Positions 42,921 through 52,776 of a DNA stretch of 64,000 nucleotides are shown piece by piece; within the stretch, counting starts at the first letter, position 1, and each line of letters begins with the position of its first letter. The notes under the pieces are model-generated. The model made no database searches, was not told the DNA's origin, and saw nothing but the letters and a program-made list of their open reading frames with translations. The stretch lies in NCBI RefSeq assembly GCF_003443895.1, contig NZ_QQOA01000027.1, positions 37,119 through 101,118 on the forward strand, read 5' to 3'. This DNA is from Paraburkholderia phosphatilytica. Its GTDB lineage: Bacteria; Pseudomonadota; Gammaproteobacteria; Burkholderiales; Burkholderiaceae. Made by a program: the position numbers and the translations under genes.

Positions 42921-43114
42921 CCGTCCATCCCCCCGCAAAGCCACATCCCGCTTTGGTACAATTGCAAGGTTATGCAGCAGGCCCGCGCGGGCGGCCCGGC
43001 AGGGTGCCGGCAAAAGTCCGCACCCTCGCGCCGCTGCAGATTCGAGCCGCCCGGCGCACCGCACGGGTCATCCGGCCGTCATACAGGCCGCCGCAACCAC
43101 ACCGCTGAACAACC

Positions 43115-43768
43115 ATGAATCTCGAACAAGCGCGCTTTAACATGATCGAACAACAGATCCGCCCTTGGGACGTGCTCGATCAGGACGTCCTGAATCTGCT
43201 GTCGATCGTCAAGCGGGAGAACTTCGTCCCGGCCGCCTACCGCAACATGGCGTTCGTCGACTTCCAGGTTCCGCTGCCGGGCGGCCAGCACATGCTGCCG
43301 CCGCGCGTCGAGGCGCGCGTGCTGCAGGAACTCGCCGTGAAGAAGCACGAAAGCGTGCTGGAAATCGGCGCAGGCTCGGGCTACATGGCCGCCCTCCTCG
43401 CGCACCGCGCGCAGCACGTGCTGACCGTGGACATTTCTCCTGAACTCGCCGAGCTGGCGAAGTCGAACCTCGTGGCGAACGGCGTACCGAACGCCGAAGT
43501 CGCGACCGGCGACGGCTCGCGCGGCTGGCCCGCGGCGGCGCCGTACGACGTGATCGTCGTGTCGGGCGGCACGCCGGTGCTGCCGCAGGAACTCCTCGAA
43601 CAACTGAAGGTGGGCGGCCGCCTCGCCGCGTTCGTCGGTACCGCGCCCGTCATGAAGACGCAGATCATCACGCGCGTCGACGAGAAGCAGTACCGCATCG
43701 CCGACGTGTTCGAAACCTACGTCGAGCCGCTGATCAACGCCGTGCAGCCGCCGCGCTTCAAGTTCTGA
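43115..43768 (+). CDS. Protein-L-isoaspartate O-methyltransferase-like protein
   Basis: A 217-aa SAM-dependent methyltransferase of the Pcm family; it would methylate isoaspartyl residues for repair, though this branch also occurs as an uncharacterised paralogue. The N-terminus 'NMIEQQIRPWDVLDQDVLNL' and 'NMAFVDFQVPLPGGQHMLPP' match Pcm-like proteins, and SAM motif I is 'VLEIGAGSGYMAALLA' (about residues 76-91) followed by 'VLTVDISPELAELAKSNL'. It is shorter than some Pcm enzymes but complete. Upstream, 194 bp hold its promoter with a TGGTACAAT element at 42954-42962. Confidence 0.87.
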   Translation: MNLEQARFNMIEQQIRPWDVLDQDVLNLLSIVKRENFVPAAYRNMAFVDFQVPLPGGQHMLPPRVEARVLQELAVKKHESVLEIGAGSGYMAALLAHRAQHVLTVDISPELAELAKSNLVANGVPNAEVATGDGSRGWPAAAPYDVIVVSGGTPVLPQELLEQLKVGGRLAAFVGTAPVMKTQIITRVDEKQYRIADVFETYVEPLINAVQPPRFKF

Positions 43769-43881
43769 GCCTGGAACGAAGGCCGTCTTCGCTGTGCATG
43801 TCGCCTGAAGCACGCGGCAACGCATCGGGCGAACGGCGGCCCTGCCCGATGCCCTTGACCGATGCGCAACTGGAATTCCCG

Positions 43882-44205
43882 ATGCAAAATCTGACCGCCC
43901 CCGCTCTCGCCGAATGGCTCGCCGATACGTCGCGCGCGGCGCCCGTGCTGCTCGACGTGCGCGAGCCGTGGGAAATCGCCACCGCGCAGATCGCCGGCAG
44001 CACGTCGATCCCGATGCGCGAAATCCCGGCGCGCAGCGAAGAACTCGACGACGACGCGCAGATCGTCTGCATCTGCCATCACGGCGCCCGCAGTGCGCAG
44101 GTCGCGATGTTCCTCGAATCGCGCGGCTATGCGAAGGTCTTCAACCTGCAAGGCGGCATCGACGCATGGTCGCGTCAGGTCGATGCGTCCGTGCCGACGT
44201 ACTGA
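43882..44205 (+). CDS. Rhodanese-like sulfurtransferase
   Basis: A 107-aa single rhodanese domain, probably carrying sulfane sulfur on its active-site Cys. Motifs: 'LLDVREPWEIATAQIAGSTS' (CDC25-like first half), 'IPMREIPAR', active-site loop 'CHHGARSAQVAMFLESRGYA' and 'KVFNLQGGIDAWS'. The start at 43882 ('MQNLTAPAL') begins the domain; an in-frame ATG at 43798 would add 28 residues. It follows the methyltransferase gene by about 114 bp on the same strand and may be cotranscribed. The partner is unknown. Confidence 0.88.
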   Translation: MQNLTAPALAEWLADTSRAAPVLLDVREPWEIATAQIAGSTSIPMREIPARSEELDDDAQIVCICHHGARSAQVAMFLESRGYAKVFNLQGGIDAWSRQVDASVPTY

Positions 44206-44239
44206 AGACTGACTGACACGCGCGGCACGTTAGCCCGCC

Positions 44240-44704
44240 TTACCTCAGCTTCTTGCGCATCACCACGTTCGGCACCGCCACGCCGCGCACGAGCGGCGTG
44301 CGCCGTTCGATCACCGCAAACCCGAAGTGAGCGAAGAACGGCTCGGCCGTGCGGCTCACGTGCGCGGTGAGCCGCGGCAACGCGAGCGCTTTCGCCTGTT
44401 CGTGCAGGTGCATCATCAGCTCGCGCCCGACGCCGCCGCCAGCATACGCGCCCGCCACATAGAAGTGATCGATCAGACCATCCGGCTGAAGATCCGCATA
44501 CGCGACGATCTCATCGTCCGTTTCCACGACGTAAGGCCTGAGCGCGCGCATGCGCTCCGCCCACGCGTCGGGGTCGGCATCGAGCGGTGCCCACGCATGC
44601 AGCTGCTCGGCCGTGTAATCGTTGCGCGCCAGCCGATGCACGGACGACACGAAGACCCGCAGCAAGGCGGGTTCGTCGCCCTCACGAAACGCGCGGATCT
44701 CCAT
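44240..44704 (-). CDS. GNAT-family N-acetyltransferase
   Basis: A 154-aa acetyl-CoA-dependent acetyltransferase. Motifs: 'MEIRAFREGDEPALLRVF' at the N-terminus, 'VAYADLQPDGLIDHFYVAGA' (motif D/A strand), 'GGGVGRELMMHLHEQAKALA' (the pyrophosphate loop and helix of motif A) and 'FFAHFGFAVIERRTPL'. The start at 44704 gives a standard N-terminus. It is convergent with the rhodanese gene (34 bp) and downstream of the aminotransferase on the same strand. The substrate is unknown. Confidence 0.87.
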   Translation of the reverse strand: MEIRAFREGDEPALLRVFVSSVHRLARNDYTAEQLHAWAPLDADPDAWAERMRALRPYVVETDDEIVAYADLQPDGLIDHFYVAGAYAGGGVGRELMMHLHEQAKALALPRLTAHVSRTAEPFFAHFGFAVIERRTPLVRGVAVPNVVMRKKLR

Positions 44705-44834
44705 CGCTCGTCTACCTGACGTGGCCTCACGACAGCCGCCCAAAGCGCGACACGGGTAGCACACTCGCAATTCCCGATGACGCCTGCAAGACGACACCCA
44801 TCGTGCGAATCCCGCGCGGCACCCACCGCCGCGC

Positions 44835-46172
<1,338 letters not shown>

Positions 46173-46748
46173 ACGTGTCTCCATCGTCGTGGTGTGTGGG
46201 CCTGCCGATGCGCAATGACGCAGGCTGGCATTCCAGTGTAGGCAGCGATCCGTGCATGCACAACGGGAACGCGGCGCTGCACCGCCCGCGTTCCTGGCGG
46301 TCGCCCGCCCGCGCACGCGCATCGCCGTTTGAACCTTCCTGTGCTTCGCGACGGCGCGGCGCGCACCGCAACGACGCGCAGCGCGCCGCGCTGCACCAGT
46401 TTCGCTCGTGGCGCGACAGCGCGCTTTCATCCGCGACGGCGACGAAGCGCGATGCGGCATGGCTCGCCGCTCGATCCGCGCCATCGTGTCGATTGGCATA
46501 CCCCTTGCAGTAATCGCGCTGCTCAACGACCGCGAGGCCATCCGCGTCGGGCCGCCACCGCGGGCGACACGGATCGGACACCGAACCACGGCAGAGGCGC
46601 GCTCGCAGCGCCGCTCGCCTCACGGCGTCGCACGCATTCCGCGCATGAATGCCCGCGCAGCAGTCAACCGACAACGAGCGCCGGCAGCGCACCGCGAGCC
46701 GTTCGCACCGGCCGCACACATTCAACCACCAACGGCAAGGGGAAGCAC
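46173..46748. other. Intergenic region between the aminotransferase and urtA
   Basis: A 576-bp stretch with no supportable gene; open frames there are GC-driven. It holds a perfect 9-bp inverted repeat ggaacgcgg / ccgcgttcc (46266-46294) with TGCACC in its loop, a second TGCACC at 46392-46397, and a sigma-54 promoter at 46494-46509. The long 5' leader to urtA is about 230 bp. The inverted repeat could be an enhancer site for NtrC or a terminator for a leader transcript. Confidence 0.55.
46494..46509 (+). promoter_or_regulatory. Sigma-54 (-24/-12) promoter ahead of urtA
   Basis: TGGCAT-acccc-TTGCA; the GG and GC cores are 12 bp apart start to start, the strict sigma-54 spacing (consensus TGGCAC-N5-TTGCA). 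The transcription start would be near 46520. Sigma-54 promoters need an activator such as NtrC; possible upstream half-sites (TGCACC) are at 46279-46284 and 46392-46397. Confidence 0.75.
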
Positions 46749-48044
46749 ATGAAACGTCGCAGTCTGTTGAAGCTCGGTTCGATGTCCGGCGCGCTCGCGC
46801 TGGCGGGTCGCGTCCCGTTCGCGCAAGCGGCGGACACGGGCCCGATCAAGGTCGGCGTGCTGCATTCGCTGTCCGGCACGATGGCCATCTCCGAAACTTC
46901 GCTGAAAGACACGGCGCTGATGACGTTCGCGGAAATCAACGCGAGCGGCGGCGTGATGGGCCGCAAGATCGAGCCGGTGGTCGTGGACCCGGCGTCGAAC
47001 TGGCCGCTGTTCGCCGAAAAGGCGCGCGGTCTCCTCACGCAGGACAAGGTCGCGGTCGTGTTCGGCTGCTGGACCTCGGTGTCGCGCAAATCGGTGCTGC
47101 CGGTGTTCGAGGAACTGAACGGCCTCCTCTTCTACCCGGTGCAGTACGAAGGCGAAGAGATGTCGCGCAACGTGTTCTATACGGGCGCCGCGCCGAACCA
47201 GCAGGCAATTCCCGCCACCGAATACCTGATGAGCGCGGAAGGCGGCGGCGCGAAGCGCTTCTTCCTGCTCGGCACCGACTACGTGTATCCGCGCACGACC
47301 AACAAGATCCTGCGCGCGTTCCTGAATTCGAAGGGCGTGCAGGACGCCGACATCCAGGAGGTCTACACGCCGTTCGGTCATAGCGACTACCAGACCATCG
47401 TCGCGAACATCAAGACCTTCTCGCAGGGCGGCAAGACCGCGGTGATCTCCACCGTGAACGGCGACTCGAACGTGCCGTTCTACAAGGAGCTCGGCAACCA
47501 GGGGCTGAAGGCGACGGACGTGCCGGTCGTCGCGTTCTCGGTCGGCGAGGAAGAGCTGCGCGGTATCGACACGAAGCCGCTGGTCGGCAACCTCGCGGCG
47601 TGGAACTACTTCATGTCGCTGCGCGATCCGCAGAACAGCAAGTTCAAGGCGCAGTTCGCCGAGTGGGTGAAGAAGAACAACCTGCCGGGCGGCGACAAGC
47701 GCGTGACGAACGACCCGATGGAAGCGACCTACGTGGGCATCCACATGTGGAAGCAGGCCGTCGAGAAAGCGAAGAGCACCGACGTCGACAAGGTGCGCGT
47801 CGCGATGATCGGCCAGAAGTTCAACGCGCCGTCGGGCTTCGTGCTGGAGATGGACGGCAATCACCATCTGCACAAGCCGGTAATGATCGGCGAAGTGCGC
47901 GCGGACGGCCAGTTCAACGTCGTGTGGCGCACCAAGACGACGATCCGCGCGCAACCGTGGAGCCCGTTCATCGCGGGTAACCAGGGCAAGCCGGATGTGG
48001 TGTCGTCGATTCCGGACTTTCTGCGCCGCCGTCGCGTCGCGTGA
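46749..48044 (+). CDS. urtA: Urea ABC transporter substrate-binding protein
   Basis: Periplasmic urea-binding protein of the Urt high-affinity system. The 431-aa product starts with a twin-arginine-like signal peptide ('MKRRSLLKLGSMSGALALAG', cleavage near 'FAQAADT') and continues in the LivK/AmiC-like fold: 'IKVGVLHSLSGTMAISETSL', 'VAVVFGCWTSVSRKSVLPVF', 'YPVQYEGEEMSRNVFYTGAA' and 'GTDYVYPRTTN'. The start at 46749 follows an AAGGGGAAG-type ribosome site. First gene of urtABCDE behind a sigma-54 promoter. Confidence 0.95.
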   Translation: MKRRSLLKLGSMSGALALAGRVPFAQAADTGPIKVGVLHSLSGTMAISETSLKDTALMTFAEINASGGVMGRKIEPVVVDPASNWPLFAEKARGLLTQDKVAVVFGCWTSVSRKSVLPVFEELNGLLFYPVQYEGEEMSRNVFYTGAAPNQQAIPATEYLMSAEGGGAKRFFLLGTDYVYPRTTNKILRAFLNSKGVQDADIQEVYTPFGHSDYQTIVANIKTFSQGGKTAVISTVNGDSNVPFYKELGNQGLKATDVPVVAFSVGEEELRGIDTKPLVGNLAAWNYFMSLRDPQNSKFKAQFAEWVKKNNLPGGDKRVTNDPMEATYVGIHMWKQAVEKAKSTDVDKVRVAMIGQKFNAPSGFVLEMDGNHHLHKPVMIGEVRADGQFNVVWRTKTTIRAQPWSPFIAGNQGKPDVVSSIPDFLRRRRVA

Positions 48045-48210
48045 TCGACGCATCGATGTACTGAAGATGTGCTGAAGACGCATTGAAGCACTGAAGCAGC
48101 AAGAACGGGCGGCACGCGTTGCAGCAGCGCCGCCGCCCGCCGCAGCACACACGCCGCCCGACGTCATGCGGGGCGGCGCCCTCAACCCGCTGCACGTTGT
48201 ACGCCTTCTC

Positions 48211-49836
48211 ATGATCTACCGCCATTCGCTTCGGGCGCTGCTGGTTTCGATCCTGTTCGCGCTCGCCAGTCCCGCCGTCTTCGGAGAGACGCCCGCCGCG
48301 CTCACCACCGATGATGTCGCGCCGCTCGCGCAGGACGACTTCGATGCCAAATCCGCCGCGATCGACAAATTGATCGCGCGACACGACGCACCGTCGCGCG
48401 CAATCCTGAAGGCGCTCTCCGCAGACAACGTGCTCGCCGCCGACAGCGGCGAAGTGCTGCTGCAGGACGGCGACGCGCTGAAGGACGCCGTCTCCGGCAA
48501 GACCGTCACCGCGAACGACGCGCAGCCGGTCACGCTGAACAATCTGCTGCGCTCGAAAGTGGCGGGCGCGCTGTCGGGCCTGCAGCTCGATTCGCCGGAT
48601 CTGGAGACGCGCCGCGCCGCCGTCGAAGCGCTGCTGAAGGATCCCGATCCGTCGATGAAAGCGCAGATCGACGCCGCGCGCGCGAAGGAAACCGACCCGG
48701 CGCTGAAGAAGCGCCTCGATACGCTGTGGGCGATGACCGCGCTGCACAACCCTGATGTGGCGACGCGGCTCGAAGCGGTGAAGCTCGTGGCCGCGCGACA
48801 CGACCTGGATATGTACGAGCTGCTGCGTCCGCTCGTCGCGAAGAAAGCCGACGGCAGTTTCGCCGAACCGAACGACGCGATCCGCGCGGCCGCGCAGCAA
48901 GGCATCGATTCGCTCGACGCGATCCAGCGGCGCAGCGAGATCGCGGGCACCGTGTTCGCGGGGCTGTCGCTCGGCAGCGTGCTGCTGCTCGCGGCACTCG
49001 GCCTTGCGATCACGTATGGCCTGATCGGCGTGATCAACATGGCGCACGGCGAGTTTCTGATGATCGGCGCGTACGCGACCTACGTCGTGCAGAACCTCGT
49101 ACAACGCTACGCACCCGGCGCGTTCGACTGGTATCCGCTGTTCGCGATTCCCGCGTCGTTTCTCGCGGCGGCGCTCGTCGGCATCGTGCTCGAACGGCTC
49201 GTGCTGAAGCATCTGTATGGCCGCCCGCTCGAAACGCTGCTGACTACCTTCGGCGTGAGCCTGATCCTGATCCAGGCCACGCGGATGATCTTCGGCGCGC
49301 AGAATGTGCAGGTGTCGAACCCGTCGTGGATGAGCGGCGGCGTCACCGTGCTGCCGAACCTGATCCTGCCGTACAACCGCATCGCGATCCTTGCGTTTTC
49401 GCTCATCGTCGTGGGCATCGCGTGGGCCGTGCTGACGAAGACACGCCTCGGCCTGTTCGTGCGCGCCGTCACGCAGAACCGCCGGATGGCTGCGTGCGTC
49501 GGCGTGAAGACGGCGCTCGTCGATTCGTATGCGTTCGCGTTCGGCGCGGGCATCGCGGGCCTTGGCGGCTGCGCGCTCTCGCAGATCGGTAACGTGGGTC
49601 CGGATCTCGGCCAGAACTACATCATCGATTCGTTCATGGCGGTAGTGCTGGGCGGCGTCGGGCAGATCGCCGGCACGGTGATCGGCGGCTTCGGGCTCGG
49701 GCTCGTCAGCAAGGCAATCGAACCGTTCTGGGGCGCGGTGCTCGCGAAGATCGCGGTGCTCGTGCTGATCGTGCTGTTTATCCAGAAGCGTCCGCAGGGC
49801 ATGTTCGCCCTGAAGGGCCGCAGCGCGGAGGCCTGA
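48211..49836 (+). CDS. urtB: Urea ABC transporter permease UrtB
   Basis: Membrane permease of the urea importer, 541 aa, with an unusual long N-terminal periplasmic region (about residues 27-240) as in the UrtB family and a LivH-like permease core: 'VFAGLSLGSVLLLAALGLAI', 'GLIGVINMAHGEFLMIGAYA', 'LETLLTTFGVSLILIQATRM' and 'VVLGGVGQIAGTVIGGFGLG'. The start at 48211 gives a good signal-like N-terminus ('MIYRHSLRALLVSILFALAS'); an in-frame ATG at 48166 is possible. No clear ribosome site precedes either. The gap to urtA is 166 bp. Confidence 0.93.
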   Translation: MIYRHSLRALLVSILFALASPAVFGETPAALTTDDVAPLAQDDFDAKSAAIDKLIARHDAPSRAILKALSADNVLAADSGEVLLQDGDALKDAVSGKTVTANDAQPVTLNNLLRSKVAGALSGLQLDSPDLETRRAAVEALLKDPDPSMKAQIDAARAKETDPALKKRLDTLWAMTALHNPDVATRLEAVKLVAARHDLDMYELLRPLVAKKADGSFAEPNDAIRAAAQQGIDSLDAIQRRSEIAGTVFAGLSLGSVLLLAALGLAITYGLIGVINMAHGEFLMIGAYATYVVQNLVQRYAPGAFDWYPLFAIPASFLAAALVGIVLERLVLKHLYGRPLETLLTTFGVSLILIQATRMIFGAQNVQVSNPSWMSGGVTVLPNLILPYNRIAILAFSLIVVGIAWAVLTKTRLGLFVRAVTQNRRMAACVGVKTALVDSYAFAFGAGIAGLGGCALSQIGNVGPDLGQNYIIDSFMAVVLGGVGQIAGTVIGGFGLGLVSKAIEPFWGAVLAKIAVLVLIVLFIQKRPQGMFALKGRSAEA

Positions 49837-49837
49837 G

Positions 49838-51049
49838 ATGACCACGGCAACCTCCTCCGTCCCGACACCGCAGGACGCCACGCAAGGCGCACTGCCGCCA
49901 TCTTCGCGCGGCGCGCAGGAAGGCTTTGCACTCGGCCTGCCACCGCGGCCCGCGCTGCTCTCGCGCGGCGCGTGGCTCGCGCTGATCGCGCTGATCGTGG
50001 CCGTCGGTCTCGGCGTGCCGTTCTCCGCGCTCGTGCTGCCCGAGTCCAGCACGTTCCATCTGTCCGCGTATGCGATGACGCTCGCGGGCAAGTTCATGTG
50101 CTACGCGATCGGCGCGCTCGCGCTCGATCTCGTGTGGGGCTACTGCGGCATCCTGAGTCTTGGCCACGCGCTCTTCTTCGCGCTCGGCGGCTACGCGATC
50201 GGCATGTACCTGATGCGCGCAATCGGCCACGATGGCGTGTACGGCAGCGATCTGCCCGACTTCATGGTGTTCCTCAACTGGAAAGCGATGCCGTGGTACT
50301 GGGCCGGCACGCAGCACCTGTGGTACGCGCTGCTGCTGGTGGTACTGGTGCCCGCGATCATTGCGTGGGTGTTCGGCTTCTTCACGTTCCGCTCGCGCGT
50401 GAAGGGCGTCTACCTGTCGATCATCACGCAGGCGCTGACCTTCGCCGCGATGCTGCTGTTCTACCGCAACGAGACCGGCTTCGGCGGCAACAACGGCTTC
50501 ACGGATTTCAAGCGCATCGGCGGCTTTCCGATCACGCATCCGGGCACCCGCACCGCACTCTTCCTGATGACGTTCGCGGTGCTCGTGCTCGCGTTCCTCG
50601 GCGCGCGCGCGATCGTCACATCGAAGCTCGGCCGCGTGGTCACCGCGGTGCGCGACGGCGAGACGCGGCTGATGTTCCTCGGCTACAGCCCGCTCGCGTA
50701 CAAGCTGTTCGTGTGGACCGTGTCTGCCGTGCTGTGCGGCATCGCAGGTGCGCTGTATGTGCCGCAGGTCGGCATCATCAACCCGAGCGAGATGTCGCCG
50801 GGCAATTCGATCGAAATGGCGATCTGGGTGGCCGTGGGCGGACGCGGCACGCTGATCGGACCGATCATCGGCGCGTTCGCGGTGAACGGCGCGAAGAGCT
50901 TCTTCACCGCGTATTTCGCGGAGTACTGGCTGTTCTTTCTCGGCCTGATTTTCGTGCTGGTGCCGCTCCTGCTGCCCAACGGAATCATGGGGCTGATCGA
51001 CGTCGCGCTCTCCAGAACGTTTGCGCGCAAGAGCAAGGAGCCACGATGA
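49838..51049 (+). CDS. urtC: Urea ABC transporter permease UrtC
   Basis: Second membrane subunit, 403 aa, LivM-like: an N-terminal cytoplasmic extension, then 'YAIGALALDLVWGYCGILSL', 'GHALFFALGGYAIGMYLM', 'TFRSRVKGVYLSIITQALTF', 'SKLGRVVTAVRDGETRLMFL' and 'EMAIWVAVGGRGTLIGPIIG'. It begins 1 bp after the urtB stop and overlaps urtD by 4 bp (ATGA, 51046-51049). Confidence 0.95.
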   Translation: MTTATSSVPTPQDATQGALPPSSRGAQEGFALGLPPRPALLSRGAWLALIALIVAVGLGVPFSALVLPESSTFHLSAYAMTLAGKFMCYAIGALALDLVWGYCGILSLGHALFFALGGYAIGMYLMRAIGHDGVYGSDLPDFMVFLNWKAMPWYWAGTQHLWYALLLVVLVPAIIAWVFGFFTFRSRVKGVYLSIITQALTFAAMLLFYRNETGFGGNNGFTDFKRIGGFPITHPGTRTALFLMTFAVLVLAFLGARAIVTSKLGRVVTAVRDGETRLMFLGYSPLAYKLFVWTVSAVLCGIAGALYVPQVGIINPSEMSPGNSIEMAIWVAVGGRGTLIGPIIGAFAVNGAKSFFTAYFAEYWLFFLGLIFVLVPLLLPNGIMGLIDVALSRTFARKSKEPR

Positions 51050-51942
51050 TGAACGAGAACGCGATGGCCCCCGACCTCACGCATCCCGACGAGTTCGACG
51101 CGGGCAGCAACGGCAAAACCATCGACGACGGCCACGCGCTGTCCGGCACCGCGGAACTGGGCCGCGTCGTCACGCCCGGCGAGATCGACGTGTCGCACGG
51201 CACGATTCTCTACCTCGACGACGTGACCGTCAGCTTCGACGGCTTTCGCGCGCTCAATACGCTGTCGCTGTCGATCGACGCGGGCGAGCTGCGCTGCATC
51301 ATCGGCCCGAACGGTGCGGGCAAGACCACGATGATGGACGTGATCACCGGCAAGACGCGGCCCGATCACGGCAAGGTGTTCCTCGGCCAGACCATCGACC
51401 TCACGCGGATGAACGAGCCGGAGATCGCGCGCGCGGGCATCGGCCGCAAGTTCCAGAAGCCGACCGTGTTCGAGCAGCACCCGGTGTGGGAGAACCTCGA
51501 ACTCGCGATGAAAACCGACAAGGGCTGGTGGGCGTCGCTGCGCGCACGGCTCGACCGCAGCGCGCAGGCGCGCATCGAAGAAACGCTCGGCATCATCCGT
51601 CTGGAAGGCGAGGCGCGGCGGCCGGCGGGAGAACTCTCGCACGGCCAGAAGCAGCGGCTGGAGATCGGCATGCTGCTGATGCAACAGCCGGCGCTGCTGC
51701 TGCTCGATGAACCGGCAGCCGGCATGACCGACGACGAAACGATGCAGCTCGCCGAGCTGCTGAATCATCTGCGCGGCACGTGTTCGATGATGGTCGTCGA
51801 ACACGACATGGAGTTCGTCGCGGCGCTCGCGGGCGACACGGGCAAGGTCACCGTGATGGCGGAAGGCCACGTGCTCGCGCACGGCACGCTCGACGAAGTG
51901 AAGCAGGACGAGGCGGTGATCGAATCGTATCTGGGCCGCTGA
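51046..51942 (+). CDS. urtD: Urea ABC transporter ATP-binding protein UrtD
   Basis: First ATPase of the importer, 298 aa. After a non-conserved 50-residue N-terminal extension, Walker A is 'IIGPNGAGKTTMMDVITGKT', followed by 'GIGRKFQKPTVFEQHPVWEN', signature 'ELSHGQKQRLEIGMLLM', Walker B 'ALLLLDEPAAGMTDDE' and switch 'VVEHDMEFV'. A double ATG (51046, 51049) offers two starts; the first overlaps urtC by 4 bp. GGAG lies just upstream (51037-51040). Confidence 0.95.
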   Translation: MMNENAMAPDLTHPDEFDAGSNGKTIDDGHALSGTAELGRVVTPGEIDVSHGTILYLDDVTVSFDGFRALNTLSLSIDAGELRCIIGPNGAGKTTMMDVITGKTRPDHGKVFLGQTIDLTRMNEPEIARAGIGRKFQKPTVFEQHPVWENLELAMKTDKGWWASLRARLDRSAQARIEETLGIIRLEGEARRPAGELSHGQKQRLEIGMLLMQQPALLLLDEPAAGMTDDETMQLAELLNHLRGTCSMMVVEHDMEFVAALAGDTGKVTVMAEGHVLAHGTLDEVKQDEAVIESYLGR

Positions 51943-51989
51943 GTTCTGGCGGCGCTGAGCACTACACGCTTTAGGAAGGAACACCGACC

Positions 51990-52682
51990 ATGCTGGAAGT
52001 CGAAGGGCTGAACCAATACTATGGCGGCAGCCACATCCTGCGCGACGTGAAGCTGACCGTGCCCGAAGGTAAGCTGACAGTCCTGCTTGGCCGCAACGGC
52101 GTCGGCAAGACGACGCTGCTGCGCTGCCTGATGGGCGTCGTGCATCCGAAGAACGGCTCGATCGCGTGGCGCGGTCATGCGCTCACGAAGCTGCCCACCT
52201 ATGCGCGCGTCGCGCAGGGTCTCGCGTACGTGCCGCAAGGGCGCGATATCTTCCCACGGCTGACCGTCGAAGAGAACCTGCTGGTCGGCGCCGCGAGCCG
52301 CAAGGCGTCGGCGAAAATCCCGGACCGCATCTACGAGCTTTTCCCGGTGCTGAAAGACATGCGCGCGCGACGCGGCGGCGATCTGTCCGGCGGCCAGCAG
52401 CAACAGCTCGCGATCGGCCGCGCGCTGATGAGCGAGCCGCAGCTGCTGATTCTCGACGAGCCGACCGAAGGCATCCAGCCGTCGATCATCCAGGACATCG
52501 GCCGCACGCTCAGGCAGCTTGTCGAGGAAATGAGCATGACGGTGCTGCTCGTCGAGCAGTACTACGATTTCGCAAAGGCGATCGCGGACCGCTACTGGGT
52601 GATGAGCCGCGGCGAGATCGTCGCGGGCGGCGAAGGCGCGGCGATGGATCAGGATGGCGTGCGCGAGCTGATCGCGGTTTGA
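51990..52682 (+). CDS. urtE: Urea ABC transporter ATP-binding protein UrtE
   Basis: Second ATPase, 230 aa. Walker A 'VLLGRNGVGKTTLLRCLMGV', Q-loop 'GLAYVPQGRDIFPRLTVEEN', signature 'GGDLSGGQQQQLAIGRALMS', Walker B 'LLILDEPTEGIQPS' and switch region 'VLLVEQYYDFA' match UrtE. It follows urtD by 47 bp with AGGAAGG (51973-51979). The C-terminus runs into an 11-bp tandem repeat. Confidence 0.95.
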   Translation: MLEVEGLNQYYGGSHILRDVKLTVPEGKLTVLLGRNGVGKTTLLRCLMGVVHPKNGSIAWRGHALTKLPTYARVAQGLAYVPQGRDIFPRLTVEENLLVGAASRKASAKIPDRIYELFPVLKDMRARRGGDLSGGQQQQLAIGRALMSEPQLLILDEPTEGIQPSIIQDIGRTLRQLVEEMSMTVLLVEQYYDFAKAIADRYWVMSRGEIVAGGEGAAMDQDGVRELIAV

Positions 52683-52713
52683 TCCCGGTTTGATCCCGGT
52701 TTGATCGCGGGTT
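52670..52713. repeat. Four 11-bp tandem repeats at the urtE stop
   Basis: Units gatcgcggttt, gatcccggttt, gatcccggttt and gatcgcgggtt at 52670-52680, 52681-52691, 52692-52702 and 52703-52713. The first unit lies within urtE and encodes its last residues; the stop codon is at 52680-52682. Each additional unit carries a further TGA. Confidence 0.85.
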
Positions 52714-52776
52714 GGTCACATCAGCGCGCTGCTGCTATGCTCGCGCCAACGCTCACCCTGCCCTTTCGCATTTCGC

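Noticed and set aside
46185..46748. Open frames in the urtA upstream region as possible small genes
   Set aside because: Arg-rich, without ribosome sites or motifs, and overlapping the sigma-54 promoter.
47968..50097. A 709-codon minus-strand frame opposite urtB
   Set aside because: No domain, and composition is that of a reverse-frame shadow of GC-rich coding DNA.
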